64,000 nucleotides of DNA. Source: Aureibaculum marinum. Lineage in GTDB: Bacteria > Bacteroidota > Bacteroidia > Flavobacteriales > Flavobacteriaceae. The notes below the pieces were generated by a model. That model was not told the origin of the DNA. It saw only the letters and a list, made by a program, of their open reading frames with translations, and searched no databases. This document shows positions 61,661 through 64,000 of this stretch, one piece after another. Each line of letters starts with the position of its first letter. The stretch's first letter is position 1. The position numbers were made by a program, and so were the translations under genes. The stretch is from contig NZ_RPFJ01000011.1 of NCBI RefSeq assembly GCF_003813905.1, forward strand, positions 1 to 64,000, in the 5' to 3' direction.

Positions 61661-63982
61661 TTAATTTACTGTAAACTTAGCCATATTATTAGTTGTTGAA
61701 CTACCGCCAACCCAAACATTAAACTCACCAGATTCTACCTCCCACTTTTTATTTACAGTATAAAATTGAAGAGTTTCAGCATTTATAGTAAAATTAATCG
61801 TTTTGGTTTCTCCAGCTTTTATCATGACTTTATTAAAGCCTTTTAATTCTTTTATTGGTCGTGTTAAACTACCAACTAAATCTCTAATGTATAATTGTAC
61901 TACTTCTTCTCCATCTCTAGAACCATTATTAGTAACATTAACAGATACTTTTATTTCTCCGCCTTTATCCATTTCGGACTTGTCTAAACTCAATTTACTA
62001 TAAGTAAAATTGGTATAACTTAATCCGTACCCGAATGGAAATAAGGCTTCTTTAGGAGCATCGTTATACCCAGAATATGTTACTTGAGTACTCATAGGCC
62101 TACCTGTATTTTTTTGATTGTAATATAAAGGCTCTTGACCTACATTATAAGGGAAAGAAACTGGTAATTTTCCTGAAGGATTATAATCTCCAAATAATAC
62201 ATCTGAAATAGCATAACCAGATTGTGAACCTAAATGCCAGCATTCTAAAATACTTGGTACATGTTCAGCTGCCCATGCAATATCCATTGGACGTCCATTC
62301 ATTAATACAATAACTATATTTTTATTGACAGCATAAACAGCTTCCAATAGTTCTTGTTGTAATCCTATAAATCCTATATTCGTTTGACTTCTACCTTCAC
62401 CCGTTTGGTACGCATTTTCACCAATAGCAAGTAATACGACTTCTGCCTTTTTAGCAGCATTTACCGCAGCTGCTATGCCAGATCTATCAGTAGTATTATA
62501 TTCAATATGGTGTAAAAATTGATTTTCTCCTGGTTCAACTGTTTTAGAAGTTAACTCTACTCCTTTTTCATAATATATTTTAGTGCTATTTCCTACAGCA
62601 GCTTTAACTCCTTCCAATAAAGAAATTGCTGAATTATATTCTCCATGAGCTCTCCAATTACCTAACGGTGTATCTTTATCATCTGCTAACGGACCAATAA
62701 CTGCTATACTATTTATATCTTTAGACAAAGGTAATAATGTGGATTTTTTAACGGTATCGTTCTTTAACAATACAATTGATCTTTTAGCTACATCACGAGC
62801 TATTTCTAGGTGTTCTTTTGTATAAATTTCGTTTTTCTCACGTTCTTCATCACAATATTTATAAGGATCATCAAATAAGCCCAATTGGAATTTTAAACGT
62901 AAAATACGTTTTACAGCGTCATCAATATCACTAAGTTTAACTTTATTCTCTTCTATAAGTTTTTCTAATTCTGCCTCATATGCATAAGATTCCATGTCCA
63001 TATCACTACCTGCATTTAAAGCAATTTCAGCGGCGTGCTTTTTGTCTTTAGCAAAACCGTGAGCTATCATTTCACCAATAGAACCCCAATCAGAAACAAT
63101 AAAACCATTCCAACCCCATTCACCTTTTAACAGATCTCGTTGCAATACTTTACTTCCTGTAGCGGGAATACCATCTATTTCGTTAAAAGCATTCATAAAA
63201 GTTGCAACACCTGCTTCTGCAGCTGCTTTAAAAGGTGGTAGTATTACATTATGTAATTCGTGTTCTCCAATATTTACAGTGTTATAATCTCTACCTGCTT
63301 CACCAAAACCATAACCCGCAAAATGTTTAGCACATGCAGCAATAGTATTATTTTTAGACAAATCATCACCTTGAAAACCTTTAATTCTAGCTACACCTAT
63401 TTTAGAACCTAAATAAGTATCTTCTCCTGATCCTTCCATAATACGTCCCCAACGAGCATCTCTAGAGATATCTATCATAGGAGCGAATGTCCATTGCATA
63501 CCCGCAGCTGAGGTTTCTTTTGCTGCAATTCGGGCTGATTTTTCAATAATATCAAGATCCCAACTTGCACTTTCTCCTAATGGTATTGGAAATATAGTTT
63601 TATACCCATGAATTACATCGTATGCAAAAATTAGGGGAATTTTTAATCGTGAATTCTCCATAACTAATTTTTGTGCATTTCTAACCGCTTCTACTGAGGT
63701 TACATTAAGCATAGAGCCTACTTCTCCTTTCTTTAATTTTTCTTCTTTAAACTTGTCACCTTCAGCTGATGCGGGTCCAGTTACATCCCAACTTGCAGAA
63801 TATTGAACCATTTGACCAATCTTTTCTTTTAGATTCATTAGAGCAAGTACAGAATCTACTTTTTGCTCAATAGCATCGTCTTGCATTGCCGATTTTTTCG
63901 AAGTATTGGTACCCGTTTTATCGCAAGAATTAAATAGTGCTATTGCAGAAATGATAAAAAGTAATACAATAAATTTCTTCAT
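61661..63982 (-). CDS. bglX: Glycoside hydrolase family 3 beta-glucosidase (BglX-like)
   Basis: A 773-residue exported lipoprotein (signal ending LFNSC, Cys20). The GH3 N-terminal barrel (about 40-390) has MQWTFAPMIDISRDARWGR and the nucleophile Asp in FIVSDWGSIGEM. The C-terminal alpha/beta domain (about 410-650) and a fibronectin-III-like domain (about 680-765, DGEEVVQLYIRD) follow. This is the complete BglX layout, so it should release glucose from beta-linked oligosaccharides in the periplasm. No SusCD pair is in the window, but the gene start is only 18 bases from the edge. Confidence 0.95.
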   Translation of the reverse strand: MKKFIVLLFIISAIALFNSCDKTGTNTSKKSAMQDDAIEQKVDSVLALMNLKEKIGQMVQYSASWDVTGPASAEGDKFKEEKLKKGEVGSMLNVTSVEAVRNAQKLVMENSRLKIPLIFAYDVIHGYKTIFPIPLGESASWDLDIIEKSARIAAKETSAAGMQWTFAPMIDISRDARWGRIMEGSGEDTYLGSKIGVARIKGFQGDDLSKNNTIAACAKHFAGYGFGEAGRDYNTVNIGEHELHNVILPPFKAAAEAGVATFMNAFNEIDGIPATGSKVLQRDLLKGEWGWNGFIVSDWGSIGEMIAHGFAKDKKHAAEIALNAGSDMDMESYAYEAELEKLIEENKVKLSDIDDAVKRILRLKFQLGLFDDPYKYCDEEREKNEIYTKEHLEIARDVAKRSIVLLKNDTVKKSTLLPLSKDINSIAVIGPLADDKDTPLGNWRAHGEYNSAISLLEGVKAAVGNSTKIYYEKGVELTSKTVEPGENQFLHHIEYNTTDRSGIAAAVNAAKKAEVVLLAIGENAYQTGEGRSQTNIGFIGLQQELLEAVYAVNKNIVIVLMNGRPMDIAWAAEHVPSILECWHLGSQSGYAISDVLFGDYNPSGKLPVSFPYNVGQEPLYYNQKNTGRPMSTQVTYSGYNDAPKEALFPFGYGLSYTNFTYSKLSLDKSEMDKGGEIKVSVNVTNNGSRDGEEVVQLYIRDLVGSLTRPIKELKGFNKVMIKAGETKTINFTINAETLQFYTVNKKWEVESGEFNVWVGGSSTTNNMAKFTVN

Positions 63983-64000
63983 AAATTATAAATTTTAGTG

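Noticed and set aside
1-64000. CRISPR arrays, insertion sequences, prophage or other defence elements
   Set aside because: No regularly spaced repeats, transposase motifs or phage genes were seen anywhere in the window.

Overview
The window is an ordinary chromosomal segment of a low-G+C (about 30% by eye) member of the Bacteroidota, almost certainly a marine or aquatic Flavobacteriaceae. The evidence is the gliding genes gldA and gldH, a type IX secretion (T9SS) C-terminal sorting domain, DUF5686/DUF4846/DUF4254 families, a tmRNA whose tag reads GENNYALAA, a B12-dependent ribonucleotide reductase, and promoters of the Bacteroidota type (-33 TTTG, about 19 nt, -7 TAnnTTTG). No tRNA, rRNA, insertion sequence, prophage, CRISPR array or defence island was seen, and no clear frameshifted gene.

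Layout. 1-4.1 kb: the end of an unidentified gene, moaE, a large outer-membrane DUF5686 protein, a small membrane protein and moaD. 4.2-8.7 kb: a sulfur block made of a SulP transporter, a CstB-like persulfide dioxygenase/rhodanese fusion, a rhodanese lipoprotein, a heavy-metal-domain protein and thioredoxin. 8.7-16.3 kb (minus strand): OmpA-like lipoprotein, exonuclease III, an acyl-CoA synthetase, then the overlapping set ricT-gldH-PBP1A. 16.4-22.4 kb (plus strand): secreted M23 peptidase, holB, membrane M23 peptidase, GH3-type adenylating enzyme, MOSC protein and a small lipoprotein. 22.4-37.2 kb: mixed housekeeping genes (mscL, alr, tdk, an ArsC-like protein, cystathionine gamma-synthase/lyase, an MGMT-like protein, trmB, upp), a sigma/anti-sigma/outer-membrane set and a family 9 glycosyltransferase.

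37.2-41.6 kb is the most interesting part. It is an aromatic amino-acid operon on the minus strand (pheA, aminotransferase, tyrA, DAHP synthase-chorismate mutase). It is preceded by a consensus promoter, a 28-codon leader ORF with eight consecutive Phe/Tyr codons, and an intrinsic terminator. The leader contains a copy of the terminator 3' arm, so mutually exclusive 1:2, 2:3 and 3:4 pairings can be drawn. This is a complete textbook transcription attenuator that no ordinary gene caller would report.

41.8-58.4 kb: sulfatase, S9 peptidase, ABC exporter, M28 peptidase, gldA, AsmA-like protein, kdsA, an outer-membrane protein, a transglutaminase-like protein and nrdJ. 58.4-64 kb: a small winged-helix regulator whose promoter overlaps a perfect palindrome, DUF3820, an NAD(P)-dependent oxidoreductase, ssrA (tmRNA) and a GH3 beta-glucosidase.

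Several gene starts were moved inward from the longest open frame because signal peptides, family starts or spacing demanded it: moaD, the CstB-like gene, gldH, the T9SS peptidase, upp, the 32.6-kb outer-membrane gene, nrdJ and the 59.7-kb oxidoreductase. All functional names are from recognised motifs and remembered family features. No database search was run.
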